DNA of 64,000 nt from the NCBI RefSeq assembly GCF_032118995.1, contig NC_092666.1, positions 10,180,501 to 10,244,500 of the forward strand. The letters are read 5' to 3'. The translations under genes were made by a program, and so were the position numbers. A model generated the notes under the pieces. That model saw only the letters and a program-made list of their open reading frames with translations, made no database searches and was not told the DNA's origin. The stretch's first letter is position 1. The number at the start of each line of letters is the position of its first letter. This document shows positions 52,278 through 63,373 of this stretch, one piece after another. Origin of the DNA: Asterias amurensis. Taxonomy: Eukaryota > Echinodermata > Asteroidea > Forcipulatida > Asteriidae.

Positions 52278-54310
52278 AGCCCTTTTCACACTACAGAGCC
52301 ATTTCCCGGGAAATAAACTCCCGGGAAAATCCCGGGAGTTTTTAACCCCACCGCCACCCCAGCAACCGTTCTCACTATCCCAATTTGGTAACTCCCGGGA
52401 GTACTATTTCCTAGGAATATGCACGGTCGTTTCACACTTACGATCAAACCCCAGGAAATGTGGTAAACAGGTCAGCCCATGCGGAAGTTACAATGTTTGT
52501 GGACGGAAGTCCGTTCCCACAATGCCACGCGGCCGCCTGCAAAATCCTTGCCACATGCGACCCAAAATGGCTGCACTTTAATTTTGTATTTGCATGTTGT
52601 TATACCAATATATTGTGTGATTACGGCGGAGAAGTCGTCTTGCAGTTCGGGGAAGACGTCGCTGGCGTCTTGTCAGGAGAAGACGATTGCTGTGACAGTA
52701 TTTTAAAGACATGCGGAATAACAATCGGATGGAATTTGTCGTGCGATTGACGGGTTTCATGGCACTTGCTGGAAGTATTTATTGGTCAAAGGTCAATCTG
52801 GTCTACCATGAAGAGCGGCCACTGGTGGGAGCAAGTTGCTATTAGAAAAAGCGAAAGGGAGCTTTCCATCTGCGACAGCTTTTTTTTCTTTTGAGAACTG
52901 TAATTGAATGGACTTTTGTGTCCGTGTTTTACCCAGAGGTTTTGTGTTAGCGTTCATCTCAATTTTTACCTGTTCACACTATAGTTATTTCCCGGGAAAT
53001 TCCCGGGAACTTTTGGTTGATCTGTTCACACTACAAAAATACTCCCGGGACTTTCCCGGGAAATGACGTTTTCCCAGGAAATAATTAACCCTGCTCAGGG
53101 GCAGGGTTAAGGGAATCAACCCTGGGGTAAGGCCTAGAAATTTTCTGAATGGCATTTTCGAAGGATTCCATAATAATGTCCACGATGTTAGGGCCAAGAT
53201 AGTTAAAGGTTTTATAGAAAAAAGTACCGCATAGTCGATTTTGCACAATCTGACAATAGCAGTAGAAAGAAAAAGAAGCATTCTTCCCTTCAAACATCAA
53301 CAGTGCTGTTTTCCCATCGTGCAAAGAAAGAACACGGAATAGGCTTTAGCCCTATATTGGCTAGCATTTTTTCATGGCTTCATAAAGACTTTTAAATGTA
53401 TGTTTCTTCCAAAAAAAAATGTTTCTGCAGGAGAACACTTATGCAATAGAAAATATTTAGGCCTTGAAAAACAAAACTATTATCATACCGACCTATAGTC
53501 TTTTTTCCCAAGGTTTTCAGTTTTTATCTGCAATGGGCAGGGGTCCGTTAATATCCAGCTTCAGGCAGAAAACTTTCCCGTTTCTTGTAGTCCTATATGC
53601 CCATCTAGCTGTTTTTGGACTGCATCGTCGGCCAAAAATGCAACCAGTTTCAAAATTTCCTCATCACTCCATCGGTCACTTCTACCCATCGTAAGAAATT
53701 GAGCAACAGATTGAACTAAAATATTTACTGTCAGGTGGTAGACAGCAATGTCGATCGAAGAACTCAAATCTGACTCTGGACAACAAAAGTCCATCAACGC
53801 CCAAGTATACATGCATTAAGAAATACCATACACACATGGCGTGTGTACGAGAAGGAAGCTTGTTCACGCCAACTATTTATTCTATTCCTATTCCATTCAC
53901 GTGGTCAATTTTTTTAATTCATATATTTATTTGTAAATTACAGATGTAATTCACTTTTATTTTCGTACCTAAACGTAAACACTTTCAGAAGGAGAAAACA
54001 AAAAAGGGCTATTGTTACCACGCGAATTATTTGGCGCGCTATTTTTGACGTCTGTGACCTTTCGATATTAATGACATCTCAACACAGTAGAAGCAAAAGG
54101 TGGGGTAAGTTAAACCCGCTTTCGTTCTCACTAGCTGCTTTTCCCGGGAAAAACGTTTTTCCCCGGGGTTAACTCCTTTAACCCTACCCCTTAACTGGGT
54201 AAATTATTTCCCGGGAAAATGTTATTTCCCGGGAAATGTTTTGTAGTGTGAACGGATCGACTAACATTTCCCGGGAATTTCCCGGGAAATACCTGTAGTG
54301 TGAAAAGGGC
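52278..54310. mobile_element. ~2 kb Harbinger-like element rich in CCCGGG palindromes, within the Penelope-like element
   Basis: Inverted ends AGCCCTTTTCACACTACAG and complement. Flanking triplets TAT (left) and TAA (right) resemble the 3-bp TWA duplication of Harbinger elements, and removing the insert joins GTCTAT to GTCATATCATGT in the host element's frame (VYVISC). At least a dozen CCCGGG cores, mostly as TTTCCCGGGAAA, cluster near both ends and at 52985-53065. A minus-strand Myb/SANT-like start (53689) is the only coding hint. Non-autonomous. Confidence 0.78.
53561..53689 (-). pseudogene. Myb/SANT-like domain fragment
   Basis: Begins MGRSDRWSDEEILKLVAFL and continues ADDAVQKQLDGHIG, matching the first helices of the Myb/SANT-like domain (WSDEEVLALI ... 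IQ.QLDG) common in Harbinger partners and host genes derived from them. It then runs into LQETGKFSA and a stop, without the second and third helices. A downstream exon might exist, but I could not find one. Confidence 0.6.
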
Positions 54311-54713
54311 TTAAGTCATATCATGTAAGAGATGTGGGCTACAATATGTGGGAGAGACTAAGACCAAACTTAGTCTTCGCTTTGCGAATCATGTCTCTTC
54401 CATAAAGACTAAGAAACCGTTCCCAGTCTCCATCCACTTCAACAGCCCCAATCATAGTGTCATTGATGTTGAACTTCTGGTGATTGAAGCTTGCAATGGT
54501 GATGACACACACTGCAATAGTAGAGAATCACACTGGATTCACCAACTCAAGACAGTCAAACCCTTTGGACTTAACATAAACACTGGTGTTAAATAACTTC
54601 TCATTATAAGTTCTCAAGAACTTATAATGTTGTATATATTCTGTACATAAAGTATAAATTAATCTAGTTTAAAGTTGTTTTTATAAATTCATCACTGTAA
54701 CTATGTGATGTAA

Positions 54714-54733
54714 GTAACCCCCCCCCCCCCCTT
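54714..54733. repeat. Poly-C / poly-T tract
   Basis: A run of C followed by T in the tail of the Penelope-like element; simple sequence. Confidence 0.7.
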
Positions 54734-55105
54734 TTTTCTCACAGGTCCCTCATACCTATTTTTAAAATCATCATACCTTTGATCTTGCTATTCTTATTAA
54801 TTGACCATTGTTAGTTGCATCATGATGCAACTTGCTCTCTAATCCTACCCTTTCATGTCTCCCTGCATTGTTGTCGAACAATACATTTACCACTTTTATG
54901 GTCCAGTAACCCATCATTTCATCTTAAACATCCTTTGTCCTCGCCACTTCACTCCTATTGGTTCAGAGCCACCAATATTGTCTCTGAAATATAAACTTTG
55001 ATTGGCTGCTATTTTCCCGCTTCTTTCTGGATCCTTTCCTTAATCCCTTTCCCTTTCTCTTTTTCTATAAATGGATATGTATTTGTTTGTACTTGTTTTA
55101 TGCCT

Positions 55106-55132
55106 CTGAAGAAGGTCCGGATTGGATCGAAA
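55106..55132 (+). ncRNA. Hammerhead-ribozyme-like motif in Penelope-like element tail
   Basis: CTGAAGA (55106-55112) is followed by a hairpin GGTCC/GGATC with loop GGATT and then GAAA (55129-55132), the order of a type I hammerhead core (CUGANGA, stem II, GAAA). One unpaired A precedes stem II. Stem III and the cleavage site would fall in GCTAAGGCCATC but are not clear. Hammerhead motifs are known in Penelope-like elements. Confidence 0.4.
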
Positions 55133-55603
55133 GCTAAGGCCATCTACCCTATTCATTATATAATGAAATAATATATATACATATATATATTTTTTGCTAG
55201 TTGTATTGATTGTATTCCTCATCCAGTGATATTCTTGTGTGTTTTTGATAACGTGTTTTAATCCTTCTGCTATTTGCTTAATGTTATAACACTAAAGTGC
55301 TATATTATTATTGTATACATCATCATTGTTTGTAATCCCCCAGTCATGTACATGTGTGTTGTTTAATATCGTGTTTTAATCCTACCTTAAAATTTTCTTA
55401 ATGTTTTTACTATTTGTTAATCACTTATCAATTTATACCAATATAATTAAATCAAATTAAAATGAGCGAAATGGTCAATATTACACCACCACACCATCGA
55501 GTGAATAATCTGCCTTTTGTTTACAACGGGGGTCGGCACGTGAAGCCAGACAGAAGGGTTGAGTGCTAACCCTTTGACCCCCTTTCATCGTTTTTAGACA
55601 AAA

Positions 55604-56174
55604 CTAAATAAGATCAACCCTTAAGGCTAGCATTCCTTCCGTTCGTGGTAAAGGAACTTTGTTTGTTTCAATTTGTAATAAGCGTAGACGCCTGAAGAGA
55701 AGCAACGTTGTGATCATCAGCACGATCACCTGAAAAACAAAAAGGTAAAACATATTATTATTTAAACTTGCAGGGATGTGATAGGCTGTTGGAAAAAAAA
55801 AGCGAACTCTGGGCGAAAAACGTCAAAGCATGCGAGCTCCAAAACTTGCTATAGCATTAAGCCTAATTTTAACATTATTTTATCTTTGGTTTTAAAAGCC
55901 ATATACTGTGCAATCTAAGGCGTTATCATTGTTATATCACAATTTCTTTTAAAAGTTGATCTTAAAGAAGAAAAGAAGACGGAATTCAGTTTAAAAATGG
56001 AGTAATGAGTTTGAAACAAGGCATGAAAAAATAATTTTGCCGAACATACCACTATGGTTAATATGCTCACAGCAACACTCAGTCCGGTCACGGCACCATC
56101 ATCAGCACATTGCAACGCTGTTGTTTGTTCAACCAAACCAAACCAGGTGGAATCTGTTGTTCTTTGTGGGTTAG
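55604..56174 (-). CDS. Gene 2 exons 4-5: membrane helix and short tail
   Basis: 56174-56050 (125 bp) encodes a stalk and GAVTGLSVAVSILTIV. 55729-55604 continues VIVLMITTLLLFRRLRLL and ends at TAG (55606-55604). The phase-0 join in the middle of the helix gives a continuous 27-residue hydrophobic segment, which supports the splice. Confidence 0.87.
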
Positions 56175-59100
56175 CTGAGACAAAACAAAACAACCATAAT
56201 TGTTATTTTTGATGGTAACTGTAGTCGATTTTTGAAAAGATTGGGCTGTAGGCCTATTACAACTTTTAACTTAATAAATCGTTCACAATAACATAAAAAA
56301 AGAAGAAGGCATAGTTATTCAACTACACTCGAGAAACAGTGTTTAGAGTCTAAACACTAAAATAATTGTCGTCCCTCGTTTTACTCATTCCTCAAAAACT
56401 ACAGCACCTCTGCAAGTAACATTTCAAGGGAAGCTTTCTACCAACATCCAATTTATAAATGGCTGCCAGATCCGGCCAGTGACCTTCTTACAATGTGTTC
56501 ACATTGTATTTAGTACGAATTCAAACTCCGGTGTAGGTTCGAGTCCCATGTAGTGACACTTGTGTCACCGCTGTTCTGCAACTGTTCTGTCATCTTGTCG
56601 CTAATATGATGAACTCGTAGTGCCATGTCTTCATCTGTCCTTTTGTCTGCATGTCTGTCTGTTTGTTCTGTTTCTTTGTCTGTCTGGCTGTTTCGACCGC
56701 GTTGGATGGGACGCAGAAGCGCCATATTTTAACGTTTTTCACTCGATCGCGCTTGTGGGATAACTTATTTTATTATTTTATATTATACTAGGGGTTTAAA
56801 CTGTATTCGTTTGAAATCAGTTCAGGTTTTGTTTTTACACAGAAATTGATAAATTCCAAGCCATAGAAATCTTAATGAATGGCCAACCAGGCCTAATTTT
56901 CGCAACCTGGACCTTCAAGTTTAGGTAGATTTCAACAAGTGCTTTTCTGAGGGAGATCCGATGTTTGCAACTTGGCTTTTAGATCCTTTGTGTGAGTATT
57001 TGCTATTAGTTGCCTCTGTTGGGAATTCGGAACCTTTTTCCCAGACAAGTCAAAGGTTACACACACCCAATCTTTGAAAAATCAAAGATGTACTCTGTCA
57101 TACCTACCAGTCACAATATCATTATTAGTTTTGATGATCGTCACTTCGCTGTCTTCAAGCCCATTGTTGTTTGCTACACACTTAAATGTTGAGTTATTTC
57201 TTTCCAGTGATGTCTTTACTGACACCTTGGAGTTAATCGTGTCGCTCAGATAGAAACATTCTAAGACAGGATAAAAGTAATGCATAAAACAAAATCATTA
57301 ATTCGATTTTAAAGACGTTTTAAAGAAGTATACTTGAACGAAAATGGCACGTTGTGATCGTTGCTGAATTTCATTTTTTTTTTTTTTTACAATCAATAAG
57401 GAAATTGAGTCATACGAGTATAAATAGATTTGAATTTTGTAAAAATAATGTCGAATACCCTTAACCAGTGCTTTTCTGAAAGATTCGCGAAAAGCTCAGT
57501 TACGTCATCACTCGTGCTACGTGGAGTTCCATCTTGTATATCAGACTCCCACACATGACGTCAAAGTATTTTCATTCGGACGCACGCCGTCAACGGCCGA
57601 AGTGTTTCTAGTTTTTCAAAAACTTGAGGTTGCAACACGTTTATAAACAAGTGCAAATAGCATTCCCGTCAAAAACAAATTCGCTCTAGCTTCTTTAAAA
57701 CTTGCTCGGTAAAACAAGCACAATGAAGCTGTTTAAAGCTGCCAATTAATCTATTAAGAATAGGGTCATTCCGTGTCAAATCAACCAGTGGTCCCCAGGT
57801 GACCCCCTCAGATTTTGATGAAACTTCATCAGAATGATTGGATGTGGCTCAAATGAACACATACAAAAAAGCTAAGTCATACTCCATGTCGTTTTCGAGA
57901 TATGATCCATTGAAATTTGGTCAAGGCGGCCATTTTGTGCACGCGCGAGACACAAAATGTGAATTTTGTGATAATTTCCGACTTTGAAAACTCATAATTT
58001 AGATTTTGTACCAGGTAGAGAGCTCAAAATTGGTATTCCATCTTACTTTTTGCCAAATTTTATGAATCTGCACTCAATTTAAATGTATCTCCTTTAATTT
58101 TCTAGTTATGGTCACTCAAAGTAGGCACTTTAATCAGCCGAAAATGTTTTTTGTGATAATTGGGGTCACCCTGTGCCCACATGGGGGGTCAAATGAAACC
58201 TATAATCCCTAGTTATTATCTATAGGTGCATGTCTTTACCCATAAGCAATTATAAGCTCACCAATGCATTCATTCAGAAATAGCATGGACCCAAAGTTGG
58301 TTCCAGCCAGAAAAAGGTCAAAAAGACCCCGCCCGTCTTGACCCTGGTTGACCCCGCGATCAATTGAAACATTTTTTGAAATTGATACCAGTTAAACATA
58401 TATATTATATCTACTTATACACCAATTTTCAGCTTTGGCACTCAACTCCTTCATGGTGTAGTGGCAATTTGAATATTATATGTTTTTGGCACATTTTAAT
58501 GTAATTATTTAGTAATCGTTAAATCCAGCCCAAAGATCAAAACATAGCGATTCGTCCCTGCTTCAACTTTACATTTCATTACAAAATGGGACAAAACAGG
58601 CTGGACTAATTATGTTCTTAGGTCTGGCAAACAGCTTAAAATGTACCGTGGAAGGACTCACCTGTTCCATATGAATTACAGGAAACATTTTCAAAATTAA
58701 GTTTGGCGTGAATTTCCTCCCAACTGTTCGAAACTGGAACCAAGGCGAACCAACTGATGATCACAGCCGGCTTAGCATGTGTTACTCTGCATGTCAAGTT
58801 CAGTTCAGCTGTGTCGGATGGCACTTCAACTGGATTGGATGAATATTTAACTTCCCGATCGTCGATATACAGATAAACCTTAGGCCGTGTTAATTTGTAG
58901 GAAACTGTAAGGACGATGTAATTGAAATAATAATAATAACAATAACAACAACAATAATGAGCATTTAAGTTTGTCATTACTTTAGCTTATTCAACTGGAA
59001 CCAGTGATCTTTGAGTTTTATCTTGTCATATTAATGTACATGTAAGAAGCAATATTTAATTTAAGTTTTAACTCGGTACATCATTGCAATAAGGAGTTAT

Positions 59101-60287
59101 GACTATTTAAGGTTTTCATTGTTAAAGCTCATTCAACTGGAACCAGTGATGCAATAAATATATGAGTTGTATCTGTTCATATGCATCTATATGTTAGAAA
59201 TATGTTTGATTTAAGTTTAAGTAAGTACATCATTGCCATAAGGAGTGTTATGACTATTTATAGTTTACATTGTTTTCCAGTGACATAGAGTTTGTTTTTT
59301 GTTTGAACAAATCATTTTCGTTTTAGTTTGGTTCTTTAAAATCAAGAGGTCAGTGTTTGAGCCTGAAAAAAACATATATTCAAAAAAATTCAACATTTAT
59401 GGAAAACAGAGAAAATGACCTGCAATTATATAACAATCTCACTTGAGCTTGCACCACAACTCAACTCAAAGAATGAAACTTAAAAGAAAACAAACTTTAA
59501 CATTTCCACTGTCGGTGACTGAAAGTGGACGGCCGGGCGGACGAACAGACGAACGGACGCCGGACATAAATTGGTATTAGGCATATGCCTACATAGGCTC
59601 GCACTTCAATTGCATCGCAGCTCGCCAATAACCAGTTTTTTAGCGCTTTTCACACCCGAAGGGAGTCTGCAAAGCGAGCAGGGAGACTCGACAAACTTCC
59701 ACAGGGGGGTATAAACGCCAAGCTGACAAAACTGACAAAAAAATGTCTCAAAAAAACATTTGTTATGCATTTTATAAATCAAGAAATTGTGATTCAATAT
59801 TTATTCCAGCCATTGTGAATTCAGCGGTTAGCTTTTGGGATCCGAACCTTGTGATTGCAAGGTCTAGCTAGTCTAACCAATTGACCACGGTTACGTATTA
59901 CTCACCTTTTTCAGACACTTTAACTGATCCATCTGTGTATGTTTTATACCACTGAGCGTATCTGTAGCTATATGTGCCTTCTGCTGATTTAGTAACATTG
60001 GTGATCACCAACGAAGTATTTCGAATGTCATACCACTCAGGATGAGCACTTTGATGAGTAGTATCTCCGTGGAAATATGTTATTATACGTTCTGGTGATT
60101 GAGAGCTTTCCTCGGGTGAGAAATACCAAAAAATCGATTCCGTGTCTTCTGATGATAAGCCTTGATCCACCATAGCAGTACAAGGTACAACCCCTTCAGT
60201 GCCTCTCTCGAATTCAAAGTGCGTCGGAGAGATGCCACTGGTGCATGCAGCACAGAGAGTGACAACGAATACTACTATCCCAATCAT
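55604..60287 (-). CDS. Ig-superfamily single-pass membrane receptor (gene 2)
   Basis: Five exons: 60287-59906, 58904-58662, 57260-57108, 56174-56050, 55729-55604 (1029 bp, 342 aa), with phases 1, 1, 1, 0. Residues 1-18 are a signal peptide (MIGIVVFVVTLCAACTSG) in the same exon as a V-like Ig domain (VVPC, IFWYF, AEGTYSYRY). The expected second cysteine is Tyr. Residues 128-259 are a second Ig domain (LNLTCRV, IISWFAL, STFKCVA) split by a phase-1 intron. Residues 287-313 are an uncharged membrane helix, itself split by the phase-0 intron. The tail (RRLRLLQIETNK ... ALRVDLI) is about 29 residues, with no tyrosine, so it cannot carry an ITIM. Likely an adhesion or recognition protein; ligand unknown. 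Confidence 0.87.
56280..57000. other. Gene 2 intron; no recognised element
   Basis: Intron between exons 3 and 4. A pyrimidine-rich TGTCTG-type microsatellite lies at about 56640-56690. Nothing else is recognised. Confidence 0.5.
57108..58904 (-). CDS. Gene 2 exons 2-3: split second Ig domain
   Basis: 58904-58662 carries the first half (LNLTCRVTHAKPAVIISWFA, with an extra Cys in ENVSCNSYG). 57260-57108 carries the second half (ECFYLSDTI, STFKCVANNNG). Both exons are phase 1-1. The donors are CAGGTGAGT and CTGGTAGGT. Confidence 0.85.
57772..58600. repeat. Probable unclassified interspersed repeat in gene 2 intron 2
   Basis: Begins GGTCATTCCGTGTCAAATCA and has low AT bias and no open frame of note. 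Composition and a sharp left boundary suggest an inserted element, but no second copy or terminal repeat is present in the window. Confidence 0.35.
58985..59275. repeat. Tandem duplication of ~140 bp
   Basis: Two copies share ATTCAACTGGAACCAGTGAT, TAAGTACATCATTGC and AAGGAGT-TATGACTATTTA in order. They lie in intron 1 of gene 2 and have diverged by several indels. Confidence 0.8.
59795..59895 (-). mobile_element. tRNA-like SINE head fragment
   Basis: The minus strand reads GGTCAATTGGTTAGACTAGC with a box-B-like AAGGTTCGGATCCC. It ends beside the donor of gene 2 exon 1. No SINE body is recognised. Confidence 0.55.
59906..60287 (-). CDS. Gene 2 exon 1: signal peptide and V-like Ig domain
   Basis: A single 382-bp exon encodes leader and domain. 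ATG at 60287 is the only Met codon before the hydrophobic core. The domain has one cysteine (VVPCTAM), a tryptophan (IFWYF) and the strand-F signature with Tyr where Cys is expected. The donor is AAAGGTGAGT. Confidence 0.88.
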
Positions 60288-60774
60288 GATTGATGATGAA
60301 TATTCTACTCAAAAATAACATAATAATCAAAATAAAATTGAGCTCGAAAAGCAATATCAAAACAATGTTTTGGTAAGGTACGAGAAATGGATCGTATAAT
60401 TCCCTCTTATTACGGTATAAACATCTTCATAATACGTAAAACACGGCAAGCGAAATGCGTGCACTCATACATCCTCAAACGATGTTTGGGATTTTCCAAC
60501 TTGAGTCACGTGTATAGTGTTTCTCAGGCCGGGAAATTCCAGCCAACAGAAATAGACTCCATTACGTATACATGTTTCTGGACTACGTACCTTAATCGAA
60601 CTTGTTTTTCTCTTCAGGTTAGCAATTTACAATTAAATGATTACATTAAAACGTCATAAAGCAGTAGCACTTCATGTGGATGTCCTACAAAAGCGCTTTA
60701 CAGAAATACATCAATCACCATCTACGAGGAAAAATAATGTTCATATGCTGACTAAATAATTCAGATTTGTCAAC

Positions 60775-61110
60775 GATATAATCAAAGAATATTCTTTATT
60801 TTTTACCAATACCCCGATGTGTGTTTGCACTGTATACTCAGTACTTTCCCGAGTCCTGTGAAAAAAATATCACAGGCATGATACTCGAACCCACGACCTT
60901 TGCAATTCTAGAGCATCGCTTACAACTAGACCAACGAGATTGCCCGGTAGCTAGAGGCAGTTCGAATCCTATGTTTTAGCAGCGGGTACTGCAAACGATT
61001 TGTGTTAACTTGCATCGGGGATAAAGAATATTCATTTTGGGTTTTACCCATATACACCGGTGTGTCTTAGCACTGTATGCTCAGTACTTACTCGAGTTCT
61101 GTGAAAAATA
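60775..61110 (-). mobile_element. tRNA-derived SINE with a second truncated copy
   Basis: The minus strand contains ATCTCGTTGGTCTAGTTG and, farther on, GTCGTGGGTTCGAGTATC, a tRNA-like head, followed by CGGGAAAGTACTGAGTATAC. The tail segment (60775-60858) recurs at 61020-61110 in the same orientation. It lies upstream of gene 2. Confidence 0.7.
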
Positions 61111-62500
61111 ATCAAAGGCATTTAAAAATAATTTAGCATTAATAAAACTAGAAGGAGAGGAGAGACTACAAAGCATAATAACAAAACCCATAACTCAGAC
61201 ATATTTTTGCAAAACATGACAGGACAAAGGGATTTAGAAACACGGGGGCGACAACAAAGATGTGTTGGGACATGGCAGCGAGAGAAAGAGATGAATCGGC
61301 ATAGAGGTCACCAACGGCAACACGACCGTCTCTTTTGTCAACACGAACATTATTTCAATAGCTGTCACAGCTTGAAATCGGTAGAGTTGCAGTTTCAGTT
61401 TCTCAAAGTGGGAATTTCCAGAAATAAAACAGCCTGGTGGGGATTTCCGATAACGGAAGTAAACCTACGGAGCTCCAGGAGTGCCAACCCACATATTTCA
61501 TTACCGACATAATTTATCTCATCAAGACGACTTGTTTCATGGAATAAGTTAACTTACCGACCTAACTTCCACTCATTTATTTCATCTAAATTTCATAGCC
61601 CGAAAAAACAATGAAAAAGATAAATAAAATAGTAACATTTAAAATAGTCCGGATCAATATGTCAGCTCTAATTTCGGGTAACAACATAATACTTTCTCTA
61701 TAAGTAATCAGAGCATACTGATCGAAACGTCGCGACATTGAGTTGAACCCAATGGTTCTTTTCTGAATCACCCAAACTCATTTAGAGATAGTCATTACAT
61801 GGTGTTACCGACAACCTTTCCATATCGTGTTTCTACCACGCAATATTCAAAGTCTAATTATAATTTTTGATATTTGACTGCAAAATTGTGAGCAAGGTGA
61901 CTTTTTTTCTTTTTTTTTCTGTCTTTTTTATATTTACACATCATTTATATTTATATTTAAAAACACACGATACGATCGCTGGTAAGTTTATACGGCTGCA
62001 CCTTTCATCCTTATAAACATAATTTGCTTCATCGAACGCTAAAGTGTGTGTTTTTACCCAAATCATGTGCGTCACATGAATGTGACTAGCATATCCCGTT
62101 ATGCAGTTATTAAATGGTTAAGTATATGCGGCTGTAGTACAGTATATGCGGCTGTAGTACAGTACATCCTTTGCGACTGTTGTGTACAAACCTAATCGGA
62201 AGACTGTGTTAGTTTTGAGGAACACAAGTAGCAAGCAATGGGTGTTTTCAGGATGCATAATACGCGAAGGCTGATGGTAGATGACAAATTAAGCTTGACA
62301 GTAATCAATTATTGATGTTTTTTCTAATACCTGACTGCCAGACCTTCAGAAACTCCTGAGTAATCACAAGCAATCCTGAGAGATCATCTTGTTAGGTGCT
62401 GATTGTCAGGGATTCCAACCAATTGCATAGAATCATGTCATTGAAATACTGTAAACCATTCGATGATTCAAAGTAGAACTGGTAGTATATTTTAACTCAC
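61111..62500. other. Upstream of gene 2; no gene recognised
   Basis: AT-rich. A 21-bp unit (AGTATATGCGGCTGTAGTAC) is duplicated at about 62122-62163. No exon supported. Confidence 0.5.
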
Positions 62501-62502
62501 CT

Positions 62503-62580
62503 GTATTTTGACTGTACTTTTTGTGACCGCAGTGGTTTGTTTACTACATGCGAACCCGTCAAGATGCCGCACAGGTGAAC
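62503..62580 (-). other. Possible non-coding 5' exon of gene 2
   Basis: On the minus strand a GC-richer stretch ends AATACAG before GTGAGT (near 62502), a strong donor context. A possible matching acceptor (GAGTAG) lies just before the gene 2 start codon. Another donor-like CACGGTAAGT is at about 62735. Only RNA data could decide. Confidence 0.2.
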
Positions 62581-62799
62581 TGGAATAGTGAAACATTGAC
62601 AGACATTGAATTCACAAATATTGTGTCACACTGATATTATGCCACTAAGGGGCAAAGAGTGAATACAAAATGCTGAACTTTCGTCTGATAACAATCCATG
62701 AAGGTAACTAAGCTGATGTTAAAGAAGTCTACTTACCGTGTACGGGATAACACTTTAAAGAGCTGCAATGATTTGGATAATATGAACATGAACCTGACA

Positions 62800-63235
62800 A
62801 ATAACGATTGCAACTAGAAGAGTATAAGACAACCAGGAAATAACATTATTTGAAACTTCCGTATAAAGTCAAACGATGAACCTTGACATAAAATTATGCA
62901 AATAATAGACATAAGGTCTGCAACAAATACCCTTCGAGCATCACACCCCAAAACGAACGATCATGTTTACTATTTCACTTCATCCCGTAACCAGCATGTT
63001 TTCTCCTTGGGGTACCATGATGGATAAATGGGGTAGCACTAACATGGACTGGGTTTATTTCTACTACCAGGGGTTATTCAAATTGTTCTTCTAAGTTCCA
63101 CGAGATCAGTATGGTTTATATATTTGTAATCAAACCCTCTCTCTCTCCACCACGTCATCACCCCCTTTATAAAACCAACTGAGAGCAAATTAGAAAAAAT
63201 ATTAAATATTTGACCCTTTAGTTTTTGAATATAAA
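62800..63235. other. No feature recognised
   Basis: AT-rich intergenic sequence without recognisable exons or repeats. Confidence 0.4.
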
Positions 63236-63237
63236 TC

Positions 63238-63369
63238 ATCAAAACATATAGAATTGAAAATGCAATTTTGTTTACTTGCACCCCAAGGCCCTTTCCACCA
63301 ACAAAGTATAAAAAAAAAATCATTGTTTGACCGTGAGCAACTATGTCAATTATTTACCTGAAATGACTC
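63238..63369. mobile_element. Terminal fragment of the TTAA foldback family
   Basis: Matches the right end of the element at 18146-22936 (TTTGACCGTGAGCAACTATG, TCAATTATTTACCTGAA) and ends TGACTC before TTAA (63370-63373). Only about 130 bp remain. This shows the foldback family has more than one insertion. Confidence 0.85.
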
Positions 63370-63373
63370 TTAA

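Larger units (their letters stand above)
51801..55180 (+). mobile_element. Penelope-like retroelement, 5'-truncated, split by an insertion
   Basis: Left part (51801-52277) encodes the region after the reverse transcriptase: PRHTLLTNTGAK, VTTFHPKLPKLPSI, VAFRRPKNLGDILVRAKL and the cysteine cluster GCHKCTRSKCKTCLHI. Right part (54314-54596) encodes the GIY-YIG endonuclease (CGLQYVGETKTKLSLRF, ESHWIHQLKTV). The reverse transcriptase is absent. A 2.0 kb element separates the two. The tail to about 55180 contains a hammerhead-like motif. The copy is not functional. Confidence 0.82.

Noticed and set aside
52985-53324. Minus-strand ORFs (79 and 102 codons) in the CCCGGG-rich element as a transposase
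   Set aside because: No catalytic motif. The two frames overlap and include the palindromic ends. Not enough to name a protein.
60387-60659. 90-codon plus-strand ORF upstream of gene 2
   Set aside because: No recognisable domain, splice context or repeat; it probably arises by chance near the promoter of a minus-strand gene.
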